From contig OW804096.1 of NCBI GenBank assembly GCA_942159475.1, forward strand, positions 104,010,194-104,074,193: a stretch of DNA of 64,000 nucleotides, written 5' to 3'. Position numbers and translations under genes: made by a program. A model generated the notes under the pieces. That model was not told the DNA's origin. It made no database searches and saw only the letters and a list, made by a program, of their open reading frames with translations. Source of the stretch: Sthenelais limicola (lineage: Eukaryota > Annelida > Polychaeta > Phyllodocida > Sigalionidae). Shown in pieces: positions 25,733 to 37,701 of the stretch (the stretch's first letter is position 1; each line of letters starts with the position of its first letter).

Positions 25733-27970
25733 TCAGGGAAAAAAATGGTTTCATCATTTATTTACGACTCCCTAAACAATTGTGAAAAGAATAGCAAGAA
25801 ATTCTATAAGTTGAATGGATTGTTAGGTAAGCCTGAAAACTATGTCAACGAGGGACAAACTGTCGAAGGGAAAGATGCTAGTAACATCCTAAATTTAATG
25901 TGATTTTTAAGAACATGAGTGACAATGGGCTAGATGAGGATGGAGATTTTAAGGAATATCTAGAGAAGAACATTGATTATGTAGCTTCCACTAGAATATC
26001 AATTAGTGATGAAAAAGTTCGGTTATTTTTTATTCGAACGGATGACAACAAGAATAGCGGATGGGACTGGGTAAATTCCCACACCCTGAAGCTATATTTC
26101 CTGAATTTACTTCAAATTATAACTAGACATTTGAAACTTTGTGTGTCGACCTCAAGTATTCCAACAGAATGGAAAGAATATTCAATCATTCACATTCCGA
26201 AAACTAGTAATATTAGAGATTTACGACATCAACGACCTATAGTGCTGGTACCACTACCTTCTAAATTATTGGAATCATTTGTAGCTCATGCCCTATGGGA
26301 GCACATGGACTTAAACAAGTTGTTTGCAAGAGAACAGGGTGGATTTAGAAAAAACCATTCCACTAATAGAACCGTGTATGAGTTTTTGGGGCCAATATTG
26401 GAGGGAATTGATCAGGATAAAATAACAGCAGCAACTTATTACGATGTAGCCAAGGCATTCAACACCATAAACCATGTGATCCTTATGGAAAAACTGAAAT
26501 TTTACAATGTGAATCGAATGATCATCAAATTGATAGGAAACTATCTGGCAAATAGAACACAGTGCACAAAGCTAGGGGACTCACTATCTGACCCGTTGAA
26601 TATTAACCAAGGCGTACCACAAGGTAGCATATTAGGACCTGACCTGCCGAAATGTATAGATAAAGTGTTATTGCCTAATAATGAGGTCAAAATTGGCATA
26701 AGTATCTATGCTGATGATACTGCTGTCACAGTAACATGCGCTAATAAAGAGGAGTGTTTAAAAATGTCCCAATTGGCGACCATTGAAATCTCCTCCTGGA
26801 TGAAAACCAACCAGTTGAAAATTAATCCTAAAAAATGCCAGCTCCAATTCATTGGGTCGAAGAACAAATTAAAACAACTTAATCTTGGAAACATTGGAAA
26901 CAGCTATATTGATGGTCAGGCGATAGTCAAAGCAAAGGTGGTAAGATATTTGGGTTACCAGATAGATAATAACATCAACTTTAATGCTCACTTTGTAAAA
27001 ATGAAATTTGCAATTCAGCAAAAAGTTAACTGTCTGGCGAGATTAAGACCTAGTCTGAATAAGGATATGGCCACCACAATTGTAAAATCACATATATTAT
27101 CCCTAGTGGAATATGGGAATATCTTGTACAACATGACAAACTGTAATACAATTACTAAATTACAGAGCGTACTGAATAGGGCGGTCCAAATTGTATTTAA
27201 CAATCAAGGTGTCTTAACGAATGAAATGAGAGACAATCTAAAGATTGACTCATTTAGGAAAAGAAGAGACATTGTCATACAAGGCTTAATGCACCTGTTT
27301 GCAAACACACCTGAAAAAATACAACAGATTTACTAGGCTAGCCAGAGGGATTAACCTCATTCAACCAGCAGCGAGATCTGAGAAATACAATAGATCCCCG
27401 CATATTCAAGGCCCAAAAGTCTGGAATAGAATGAACCCCAATGATAAAATACAAAGTTGGGATGGTCTGAAAAAAACCCTCAAAAGTACCAACTACTGGA
27501 GGGATAATGTCTATCTAGTACAAGTATGAATATGTACATCACCAAACTTAATGTTGATTAGATGGGCATAGTTGACTGAAATCAGTTGACATATATATGT
27601 TTGAGAAATGATATAGTTTTTAACAATAAAGGTGCATGTGTAAGTTGTGTTTTATTCGCGAACTCATTATGTATTGTTTTTAATAGGCCACAAAAAAATT
27701 ACAAAATTTGTAGCTGTATCTGCTTGTATCTGTATAAGTAAGTTTAATTTATAATATATTGAGCTGATTTGTTTTGATATGAAACGACTCGGTGAAATAT
27801 AAAATATGCAGTAGAAGATCAAATAACTGCCTTAAAAAGTCTATCTATGTAAATGGTTAATGGTAGGAATTGTAATAATTAAATTGTAAGCTTTTGTTTT
27901 GTACTTGGCAAATGAGAATTATCATGATATGAAACTTTGTCCAATAAAATTTTAAAAAAAAGAAAAAAAA
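25733..27970 (+). mobile_element. 5'-truncated CR1/Jockey-group LINE
   Basis: A non-LTR element lacking its endonuclease half. It consists of pre-RT, RT and C-terminal coding sequence, then a 3' UTR of about 430 bp, AATAAA at 27943 and an A-rich tail to 27970. A second, more divergent copy of the same 3' UTR lies on the minus strand at 54430-55715. This confirms that the 3' end is a repeated family terminus. Confidence 0.88.
25742..27529 (+). pseudogene. LINE reverse transcriptase with frameshifts and an in-frame deletion
   Basis: RNA-dependent DNA polymerase part of the LINE. A pre-RT frame reads DSLNNCEKNSKKFYKLNGLL. It shifts near 25895 into the main 478-codon frame (25900-27336), then shifts again near 27300-27335 into the C-terminal frame ending at 27529 (SPHIQGPKVWNRM). 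RT motifs are QRPIVLVP, EQGGFRKNHST, YYDVAKAFNTI with the motif A Asp, QGVPQGSILGP and IYADDTAV (catalytic pair intact). Between GP and DLPKCI, about eight or nine residues normally reading LLFxxYIN are missing. This suggests an in-frame deletion near 26641. The frame is otherwise well preserved. The clade (CR1, Jockey or relatives) cannot be settled without a tree. Confidence 0.87.
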
Positions 27971-29437
27971 GACTTCATGGTGTGTTACTTATGTTGTATA
28001 AATTATATAAAAAAACGTTACAACATACATTATTGTGTCATGGCCAGCATCAGGAAAAAAGTGAATAAGAAGGCCTATGCTTTTCCTAACCTTAATCCTC
28101 CATCAATGTTGACAAAACTACTCTATTTTGATGTATTCTGGAGGAAAATTGTGTTTTTCTTACATCCTGGCAGCATTCACTTTTTAATATATCTACCTCA
28201 TTTAAAGAACAGAGCTGAAAAAACTTCATACACGAATTTGTGGGTAGAAAATTGTGCTGTTTCTGAATTTCAACATCTTGACAATGTATTTTGAGGAGAA
28301 TTAACGTTTTATATTAGATTGTGGCACCATTAATTCCCTGCAGTATGTATTTTATTTTATTTTCAGATTGGCTTATATTTCGGCGACCAAGTATTTAAAA
28401 TTTAGATTTCTCAATATTGAAAGAGAGAGGGATCTTATAGAGATGAGCGAGAGGGAGAGAGAAAGAGAGAGAGGGGGGCGGTGGTGGAGAAGGGAGAATC
28501 TATGAATTATGCCAAATTACTTAGACACAGAAGAAGTGACATCAACCAGTGCCCACACATAGCCACAATTATGAGGCTGGAGGTGGCGGCGACGACGGGA
28601 AGCACATTCCATTTAATTAGAGGATGGATAAGAGAGGAGGGGAAGGAGGGGCAGGGAGAGGATAACTGAATGATTACTTTTTATACTGTCAAATCATGAA
28701 TAATTCACCAGGAAATGCCATTCAAACTGCAACATTTTACTTTTTTACTCACACATGTCATTCCTATAAATTTGAAGTTATATTGTTAGTGGAAAATAGA
28801 AGATTTTTCAGACAGAATGAACTAATCAATGACATAAGATGCAGTCATTTTGTCTGCTGCTATCTGGACACACATTTTGTCTGCTGCTATCTGGACACAC
28901 CCCTTTGTGCCCCCATGCCTTGGCCCTTGGCCACTGGGGGGCGATGGAGGGGCGGCTACTAATGACTCCTTAATGACTGTGACTGATAAGGCAGAGTGAT
29001 CACATTTCTATTATTATTAACTTATTGCAACTGAATTGACCACTTTGTAGATTTTGAGAAGTAAACAAGTTGTGAAATAATCAATGGTCATTATACTATA
29101 CCCCATACTAATTACGTCGCAGCGAATATGCCTTTGATGACGATGTGTGGAAGAAGGAATGACAAATACTGTCGATTAATCTGCCACCTCCTGATAAAAA
29201 CAACAGGTGGATCATGACATTGACTCTGGTGCCTCAACCCCAGTTCCCCCTTTTTTATGATTTACCCTCTCCTCCAACAATATCCTAAGACAGAGAGGCG
29301 GTGAGCCATAACTATACATATCAGCTTCTGCGATGAAGCATCAAGTTCTGCGACGAAGCATCGAGCATAATGGGTAATCCAGCTGGTGTTCCTTAGCTTT
29401 CCGTGGAGCCCCCACCAAAGTGGACATGGGTTGTACT
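27971..29437. other. No gene seen; simple repeats
   Basis: A GA-rich tract lies at about 28418-28496 and a 27-bp direct duplication at 28847-28900. Open frames of up to 105 codons in this stretch have no motif. Confidence 0.5.
28847..28900 (+). repeat. 27-bp tandem duplication
   Basis: Two identical adjacent copies of the unit ATTTTGTCTGCTGCTATC plus GGACACAC. Confidence 0.92.
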
Positions 29438-29875
29438 ATTATGGACTTAGAAGGTTGTGGTTTGGAGGGAAGAGTCTTATGGCATGGGATAGAGGGCGAG
29501 CGATAGCGAGCTCTCTATCCCATGTCCATAAGGCTATTCCCTCCAAACCACAACCTTCCAAGTCCTTTAGGGGTCGACCACAGACTCTATCCGCTGGTAG
29601 GATTGTCCGTTACAAGGGCAATTTACCAGAGACCAGAGACCAGAGACCCCTAAATTGCTTTAGGGGTCTCTGGTCCGGTTTTGTCCCTAAATTGCCCTTG
29701 TAACGGACAATCCTACCAGCGGATAGAGTCTGTGGTCGACCCCTAAAGGACTTGGAAGGTTGTGGTTTGGAGGGAATAGCCTTATGGACATGGGATAGAG
29801 AGCTCGCTATCGCTCGCCCTCTATCCCATGCCATAAGACTCTTCGCTCCAAACCACAACCTTCTAAGTCCATAAT
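29438..29875. repeat. Near-perfect 438-bp palindrome made of nested hairpins
   Basis: The 188-bp arms 29438-29625 and 29688-29875 are inverted copies with no indel. I find a single mismatch (GGAGGG against GGAGCG). Each arm contains its own hairpin of about 50-bp stems (left one 29443-29565), opening GGACTTAGAAGG and closing CCTTCCAAGTCC around GCGAGCGATAGCGAG. The 62-base centre holds a third hairpin, CCAGAGACCCCTAAA against TTTAGGGGTCTCTGG. Open frames on the two strands here merely mirror each other. The near absence of mismatches implies a very recent origin or active homogenisation. Confidence 0.95.
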
Positions 29876-31288
29876 GGACGTCAGTAGTAATGGCCTACAA
29901 TGGCTCAAGGTTCCCACAGAACATCTGGATTCAAATTCCATGACTTTTCCTGACCTTTTAAATGTGAGGATTTCTTGAGTCACACAGTACATAAAGTTAA
30001 ATATATTTTTAATTTTTGGCAAGTGATGGGTACCTGGACCTGAATTTCCAGGTATATGTATAGGTCCTGAATATGCACACAGGTGCGATAGTAAATAGAG
30101 CTATCAGATTAATATTTGTAGATCAAAATTTGTCAACAATTGAGATGAAAAACAGTTCAGTCTATAGTACAAAGTAGATTTTGCCCAGCGTTCTGCCTGA
30201 CCACATATCTATAGTGATAAGCTTAAGGGGAACACTGGACTGTGTATAATGTGTTTTCAGACGTAGGAAAAAACTATAATATGATGTTCTGTACATTGTG
30301 TTATGCAATTCTCCCATTTCTAAGTCATTGGGGAGTAATTGTTTGTGTTATAACTGGCTATTATCCGGAATGCTGGCAGCTACCATACTCCCAGACTCCA
30401 ATGTGAGAGTGACGTCAGCGAAGCGCAGCTAACTTCCGTCACTCTGTAGGTAGTGTTATTGTATACAGGCTGCTGTACTGTAGGCTACTACTTTGGTGTA
30501 CTCAAATCACTTCTTTTCAACAATGCCTGCCTGTGAGGCACATGGATATTACACTAGAACAAATGAGGAATGAAAAGGCCCTATGGATCTCTTCTATTAC
30601 ATTTTCAATGGAAGGTAAATGAAGGTGCAAAGAATAAACTTCCTCCTCCTCATTCCTGATCACTACCCACTTGTTGTTGACTAGTCAGGTTGACAGCTTG
30701 CATACATTACTATGGAAAGCTATATATATACATAATATATAAGTTGGGTTCATTAACATATCCTATATTGAAAGATCTTTACTACCTTTAGGGCTGAGCT
30801 ACCCCTATATTATATCATAAGGTTCTATCATTATTTATGTAATATCACCTCACAGGTAGACCTGGGAGTATGTTTGTTTATTTGGGAAGATCAGTTATCC
30901 ATATAATATAAGGGTAGAGCAATTTCTACAAAAAGAGGTAGAAAAAAAAGGTAGAAAGAGAGGTTTCTTTGTCCTGAATGTTCTCGGAATTTGTTGTATT
31001 ACAAACCACTTTACTCATCTTTAGTGGTCTGCCCCCCCCCCTCTCTGGATGTCGTCGTTTGTGGTTTGTGAAGGTATCTGGGGTGGAAATGTGATTTTGA
31101 AGCCTTTTTTAAATTGTGATTTCTACACTCTATAGCCTGGGAAAGCCCCTGTGAGTCACTATGTCATTTCCCACGACCTACGTCCAGGGGCGACCTAACT
31201 ACATGCAGAGGAGTGGGAGAGTTAAGAAGAGGGTGTAGGAATATATTAAGATAAGATAAGATACTACTTTATTTATCCAATTCACATA
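29876..31288. other. No gene seen
   Basis: No supported coding sequence. A short frame near 30080 vaguely resembles an RT C-terminal segment (VNRAIRLIF) but is too short and broken to call. Confidence 0.45.
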
Positions 31289-31317
31289 GTACATTATTAA
31301 GTTACGAAAATAGACAA

Positions 31318-31640
31318 ATATGCAGTGGGAGTGGGAGAAATCAGATAGGGAGAGGGAGAATAGGATAGAGAGAGAGGGAAAGGGCGGCAGAGGGAAGGAA
31401 AGAATGAAAGAAGCAGACGGACAGGGTGAGAGAAATCAGATAGAGTGAGGAACAGGGTGACCATGAGAGATGGGAGGGAGAAGAAGAGGGGAGGGAGGGT
31501 GTGGGGGATGAGAAAGTTAGACAAAGAGAGTGAAAGAGAAGAGGGACATGGGGAGAGGACGGGGGAGGAGAGGAAGAGGAAGAGAGAGAGAACTCGGGGA
31601 AGAGAGGGGGAGAAAGTGAGTGAGAGAGGAAGGAGGTGAC
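31318..31640 (+). repeat. Polypurine (GA-rich) tract
   Basis: About 320 bp dominated by GGGAGA and GAGAGA on the plus strand. Low-complexity Arg/Glu frames arise from it and are not genes. Confidence 0.85.
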
Positions 31641-31924
31641 AGATTTCTAACAGTTCCTACCGATTCTTGACCATACCTCCCCTAGAGAACCTACCTGTTC
31701 TTAACCGTCCGAAGGAATGGTATACTATGCTAGTGTGTATAAATGGCTTTCCATACATACACTAGAGTGGGCACTGTTTACTCTAACAGTAAGCAGACCG
31801 TGACCATACACTGACCAGCAGATCGGTAGTTAGCCTGCCCGTGTTAGTGTCATACATCAAGCAATATGGAAGCACCCTGACCTAGCTTTGGGGAGAGCGG
31901 GACCGAATTTACTTGATTGATTCT

Positions 31925-32155
31925 AGGGCTCTTGAGGGGTAAATTCGACAAATCGACATGGCCTATTCTTAGGATCGACAATCGACATGGGCATCAAGTG
32001 ACAAACGACAAAAACACTTTCTTAGCCTGACAAATCGACAAAGACCTTATTAGTCCTTACCGACAAAAAACGGGTCATTTTTACGGAAATTAAGTGACAA
32101 ACGACAAAAGAATTGTCTTAATGACAAGTGACAATTGTTGTTTCTTGGTAGCGAC
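31925..32155 (+). repeat. Degenerate CGACAAA array
   Basis: Repeated CGACAAATCGACA, TGACAAACGACAAAA and related words over about 230 bp with irregular spacing. Confidence 0.75.
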
Positions 32156-32699
32156 AAGAAAAATTAGACACCCCCCTCAGGAGCCCTGATTCTGGCAATA
32201 GCATTGCACAGAAATGAGTAATATAATGAAAGATACCAGTTATTAATGATACTTGAACTGTATGACCAGCAATTGTTCCAACCCAGAGTTTTACTTTAAC
32301 CACAAGGCCGTCCTGCATCCTTGTGGGGCTCCCTACCCCAGCCAGAGTGGATTTGGCAAGCTTCATAGGCAATGTTATAAGAGGTTGATAGGAGAGCAAT
32401 GCACACTCATCTAGATATTAATAGAATAGCTTTGAAAGTTGTAAAACCCCTATCTTCTCCAAAACTGTTGGCCAGATCTCCGATATATTTCAGGTGCGCA
32501 TTGCCAAAAAAGGTGCAGAGCCATTCCGCTATGTTTCATTAACAAATTAGGGTTAGAAATGGGTTAACATTGAGCACCCCCATCCAGGGTCCCCAGCGCT
32601 GCCTGAAAACAAACCACTATCAGTGCCCCTACATCAGAGTTCTGGGTCACCCAAGGCATGTCAGGTCACTGATAGTAAGAGAGAACTCTCCTTCTATGA

Positions 32700-32810
32700 T
32701 AGTGATCTAACACTCTCTGCCTCCCTCTGTCTTTCTCACAGTCCAGACCTCTTCTTTCTCTCTGTGTTTCTCTCTCTGTCTCTCTAACTCTGTCTGTCTA
32801 TCTCTGTCCC

Positions 32811-32842
<32 letters not shown>

Positions 32843-32850
32843 CCTTCAGC
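32700..32850 (+). repeat. Polypyrimidine (TCTC/TGTC) tract
   Basis: TCTCTCTG and CTGTCTGT microsatellite-like sequence. It is the strand opposite of the purine tracts on either side. Confidence 0.85.
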
Positions 32851-32920
32851 ACAGTACAGTGTGTGAAATTAACTTTTTTTCTTTGCCCGCTAAGTTGGCG
32901 GGTAAAATCAGAGATTTACC

Positions 32921-33215
32921 CGCTCACACAGAAATTTATCCGCCCACTAAATACCTGACAATGAAAGCAGGAGTGGGAATGGGAGAGGGTGCGGGAATGG
33001 GAGAAGGAACAAGAAAGGGAGAGGGAGCGGGAGAGGGAATGGGAAAGGGATTGGGAGAGGGAGAGGGAGCAGGACAGGGACAGAGACAAGGACAGGGACC
33101 ACCCACACATAAATTTACCCGCCCACTAATTACCTCATAATGAAAGTAGGAGAGGGAGAGGGAGTTGTAGTGGGAATGGGAGAGGGAGAGGGACAAGGAC
33201 AGGGACAGGCAACAC
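32921..33215 (+). repeat. GGGAGAGGGA minisatellite in two larger units
   Basis: A segment with AAATTTATCCGCCCACTAA followed by GGGAGAGGGA repeats recurs about 190 bp later as AAATTTACCCGCCCACTAA plus the same purine repeats. So the minisatellite is nested in a larger duplication. Frames on both strands are low complexity. Confidence 0.8.
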
Positions 33216-33362
33216 AACAACAGCGACCAAAAAAAGCATCTAAACAGAGTTCCATTTGTGGTATGAATGTTAATACAGATACTAAGTTATAGAGACAACC
33301 TGAAAGAGAAAGATGGTGGGAGAGGGAACAAGGAGAGATGAGGATGTGGGCCCCACTGTCCC

Positions 33363-33400
33363 ACTAGCAAATCCTGTGCATAGCACGGGTATTTGCTAGT
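33363..33400. repeat. ACTAGCAAAT hairpin with GCACGGG core
   Basis: ACTAGCAAATCCTGTGC pairs with GCACGGGTATTTGCTAGT. A related word, ACTAGCATTGCACCCGTGC, lies at 59486. Such CCCGTGC..CTAGT ends occur at the 3' termini of RTE-like elements in several animals and plants; that assignment is tentative. Confidence 0.45.
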
Positions 33401-33750
33401 AAACTATTATTGGACGATATTTGTTGCAGATAAATGTGTGTATAAATATATTGCTGCCAGACACCTGACTCTAGTTTACCTGTTGCTAGCCAACGACCCA
33501 ACAGACTCAGTTAAGCCCAGCTGTCGTCACAGATAGACATGAACATTTTTCAAAAAAATTGCATATCAATGTCTGATATGATCCTTTGTTGTGGATTTTC
33601 TCTGCGACATAAGAGACCAAGTTGCTTGCGGAATAAGGGCAAGAAAACGGGTGAAGACGCAAAAAAGAAGTCAGAACAGAAGTCGGCGACAGTTGGGAGA
33701 AGAAAAAGTCCTCAAACATAAGAGCTGAAACCGTAACAGCTAATCCGACA

Positions 33751-34465
33751 ATGGAGAAGGTGACTCTTGCCGCCATTGCGGAGGTCGAGGAAGGGCAGGT
33801 ACCTGACTGGGTTCACCGGAAATTCGGTGTTTGTGGAGAAATGCATCAAGGCAATCTCCGAAGCAGTTGGCTGGCCCAGGTTACTTTCACCCTGAATTCT
33901 ATATCCCTGATGTTAAATCGCATAGAGACTTGACATATAGATATATGATACATGGGTGCATCAGAGTCTTGGAGGAAATGATGGACAGTAATTCTCCTGT
34001 TGCTGGATATGTTTCACATCTCAGATATGTTTCATACAAGACTGCTAAAGAAAGGTACTTGGATTCCGCCATTCTGGATTACGAGAGAAGTGTCATGACC
34101 AAGGTTGTATCTGGTCAGCTTGATGACTGGCCGAGTGTTGACACTGAGAGTGATTGCATGCACTTGTGTCCTGAGAACATGCAGAATTTGTGCTATCCAT
34201 CGTATCACTCTTCAAGTCGTAGAAATGGAAACCAATATGGCAGCGGGTCAGGGGATAAACAGACTACACTGCTTTCTCCTCACTATGATTTTCGCAAGAA
34301 CTGGGTCAAAGATGCCTGTTGGAAGTGGAATGATGAAAGAGATTGCTTCAATTGTCACAGTATTTGTGGTCTATGCAGAGGAGCACACCGATCAAAGACA
34401 TGTGAAATTCAGTTAAACTGGCTATGCAAACATGCCGTCAAACCGGAAGTTGTCAACTTAGACCT
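33751..34465 (+). pseudogene. Gag-like ORF with Cys/His knuckle, probably a mobile element
   Basis: An ATG frame from 33751 (LAAIAEVEEGQVPDWVHRKF) loses register near 33870-33885 and continues in the frame of an ORF ending at 34541. That ORF contains a helical stretch with YVSHLRYVSYKTA and YLDSAILDYERSV. A Cys/His cluster C163-x8-C172-x2-C175-x3-C179-x2-C182-x3-H186-x4-C191 follows (numbered from 33831). The combination of a helical capsid-like part and a CX2CX3HX4C knuckle resembles ORF1/gag proteins of DIRS-like and other retroelements. The protein would bind nucleic acid. Nothing resembling RT, RNase H or tyrosine recombinase follows, so this is a fragment. The coding boundary after about 34465 is unclear, because the minus strand is also open there. 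Confidence 0.42.
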
Positions 34466-36807
34466 AGCACGTGAGTCGTCGTCCCTACCCATTCGTTCCT
34501 CGTGCAGCTCCTGCATGATTGAGTCCCGCACCTCTGCATAGAGGTCCGCTTTGAGTTCCGAAAATGAGTAGGACCCAGGAGTTGAGGAGGTTCCTGGTTT
34601 AGAGGCATTGTCCGAATCCCCCAGTAGAGACAGATTATTGGAGGCCATCATAACTTTGTTCACTAGTTTCAGTCCCAATGGGATAAAAGAGTGTTACTAA
34701 CAAAGTCTTCAGAACCGATGGAACTGAGGAGTGTAGATAGCGAGCGATGCTCATTTCTCATGTGGCCGAGTAGTCTCTCCGCTCCAAGATGGCTTCCGAT
34801 GGAAGTTGAGTAATACAAGTATCCGATGGATACTGCTCTAGAACTGCTTTGGTTCCGATGGAACTAAGTTTACACCAGTTCTGAGCGATCTTGAAAGTCT
34901 GAAGAAATTAGTAATCCCAATTATGGTCAGGAAATACCTAAACACAAGTAATTCACAATAATCCAAAGGAGCTTCTCGTGGAAGCGCCTGATCGTAAGCA
35001 AACGTGAGTTTGAACTGAGTAAGCCACACATGCATGCGTCTACCCATCTGCTGTGCCATCTATAGGAAGGCAGACAAACTAGTCAAATTCAAATAGTCAA
35101 ATTTGAATAGAAATTGTTAAAAACATTTTTGTTGCCTTCCCAACCCATCCATAAAAAGCCTCACTGAAGGAGATGACGAGGAGTTAATGGGAAATACCTG
35201 GTCCCTAAAAGTTAGGGGGTCGTTAGGGGTTTCTCTCATAGACTGAGTTCAGGGGACGGTGAGGATAAAATTGGCAAAAGAAAATCTAAATTTACATTTT
35301 GTTTGTGAAATTTTTTCATTAATTCAGTTTCTCATCCTGAATGAAATGTATGGTTGTAAAAAATGATGAATTTTGACCATTGATTATTTCATCATCATCT
35401 AAATGACAATTATTGAACTTCAAAATTAAAGACTTAATGATTTGGCAACGCTGGAAAAAACATAATATTTTCAAATGTCTTTACAGTATTTAAATGTATG
35501 TAGGTCAAAAATCAAGTTGAATAGAAATATTTCTAATGGCTTATTTACCATATATGATAAAAAGGGGGGAAAAAGAATAGGGCTTCTATATTTTTAAGAC
35601 CCTGAATGATATAATAACCGCAGGTATAACAAGAAACTACATTTAAATGGTTGATTCTCACGAAATGGGGGTTGGGGGTTGTTTCAGAAGTCATTTTTAC
35701 AATCTGCTCAAATTTCCTGACTTTTGGGCATTGATAAATAGGGTAGGGCTCGTAGTGTTGGCGGCTGGTTGGCAGGTGGATTTAAACTATTCATCTAAAA
35801 CATGTTTTGGTCCTAAATTTTCACAGAATCATAGTTTGGGTCATACAGATCATAGCATCGTATTTTGATGCTGAAATCGTAGTGACTACAGCGAAATTGT
35901 AGAAGTTGGCAGCACTGCAAATGAGGTGTTAGGTAAAACACAAAGAGAGAGAGACACAAAGGCCAAAACAGCTTTCCGACAGCAAGGAGAAATGGTGGAC
36001 AAGTCTAAACGGTGGAAGAGTGTGGCCATTTTGGACCAATATCATGCTGAACAAAATGTAGAACTTGTTGGTGGTATTATGGATAATTTTAATTTTAACA
36101 TTCAGAATTTCATTTTCCATGACTTTCCAGGCCTGGAAAACCTAATCACTAATTCCATGACTTTGCATGACTGGGGGAACCTTGTGGCTACATGATTTGA
36201 TGTACAAATTCCATTCAAAGTTTGATTTGACTCTCACAATGTAAGCAGTACAGTGGTTTTAGAAGTACAAGAGGACTTTTGTGATCGAAATCATAATGGG
36301 TTCTCTTAAAGAAGTCAATCTATGATTAGAGAGAGAGCCTAGTTCTGGAATGTGCTTAATTACGTCCAGATGCCCGGGTGAGGTTCACCACACTAGCCAC
36401 TAGCCACTAGTCAGCGGGCCAATAGCAGCCTAATAGCCACTAGTCAGCCATTAGTCAGCAGCCTGTACACAACCAGTCAGGGAGAGATAAGAATCAAAGA
36501 TCAAGCGGCCTAAGGTAGATTACCGCTTTTTTAAATAACTCACTTGAATTAAAAAAATACAAAATTTTGAATGATACTATTCAACCACAAACGGTTTTCT
36601 CTAGCCATTTACCAAACATGAAGGAAATAGCTTGAAGAGAAAGCAGTGAAACAAAGCGCCAAAGAGACGGGAATGGATATGCTTGTTTCTTGTGTATGTC
36701 AGTTGTCAGAAGTAAGACCTTTATTCCCTTCATTAAAATAAATCTATTTTTCATTTAAAAAAAAGTTCTGAAAAAGGATATGCCCAGCCTAATTCACATA
36801 TGGTAAG
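34466..36807. other. No gene supported
   Basis: A minus-strand frame at 34409-34678 is rich in Ser, Glu and Asp, with SELKADLYAEVRDSIMQEL, but has no recognised domain. Short CCACTAG/GTCAGC repeats occur at about 36391-36470. Otherwise I see nothing. Confidence 0.4.
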
Positions 36808-37145
36808 AATTGACCTCTCGCCGACCTACTTACTCAGAGTGCAGACATACTACATCTCCTGCAGCCAATTAGAAGGCAGGACGGGGTAAACAGATAAGCA
36901 TGTGCATATCTAAAGGCATGCAGTGTGATGGTTCGACATAGTTAGACAAACAAGACGTTGGTAGCCTATTTCTCCAGTGCTAGTGTGTGTAGTTTTTCTA
37001 TGTTTAAGCTAATATTCCACCCTTTCTTTGAAATTTATTTTATCTGTCCACCAAAATATAGTTCTATGTGACACAAACTGTACTTAGTTGTGTTTAAACC
37101 TGTCCAATTATTAATTTGTAATGCGTTTTCTCTTCATTTTCATGC
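36808..37145 (-). repeat. Dispersed 338-bp repeat, copy B
   Basis: Inverted homologue of 15347-15684, with the same ends and roughly equal length. Blocks such as CGCCGACCTACTTACTCAGA and TAGAAGGCAGGACGGGGTAA are the reverse complements of copy A. Confidence 0.8.
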
Positions 37146-37701
37146 ACAAACCGACATGTTATAAAACAACTTAAAACTATGTATTATGCAAAACAAATAA
37201 TGGCACAAGATTCCTTTATTTTGTAAATTCTATAATTACTCATCATCAAGTACCAAGCATTATAGATAAAATCCGAAGCTTTCCATGTCTTACATGCAGG
37301 GTAATTGTCACCTACCTGAGTAGTCTCAATAGCTGTATACATGATCGTTTTAAAACAAGACTTAGTTTGTAGTTTGACATTTTGTAGTTTTGATTGCAAT
37401 TAATTTCAACGAAAACGATTAGTGTTTGTGAATGTCACACCATAGCGCCATGTTTGTCGTTGTGCAGAGAACATATCTTATCATAAAGATAGAGAGGGGG
37501 TTGAAAGTAGATGAACTTTGTTAAGATAATATAATTATATATATCGATTCTCTGACTATTTGATCAATTTCTGATATTTTTGAAGTTCATAATTCTTTTC
37601 TCGCAATGTTCCCATCTTTATACAAGAAAAGGTTTAACAGATTTGGATAATAACTCTTATTGGAGTTAGTATGAAAGCACATGTGGGCGGGGGTTGGGGA
37701 C

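Noticed and set aside
29386..29858. Two frames on opposite strands encoding nearly the same peptide
   Set aside because: A consequence of the palindrome: the shared peptide is mirrored arm sequence and not a gene pair.
30080..30200. VNRAIRLIF-like stretch resembling an RT C-terminus
   Set aside because: Too short and broken to separate from chance.
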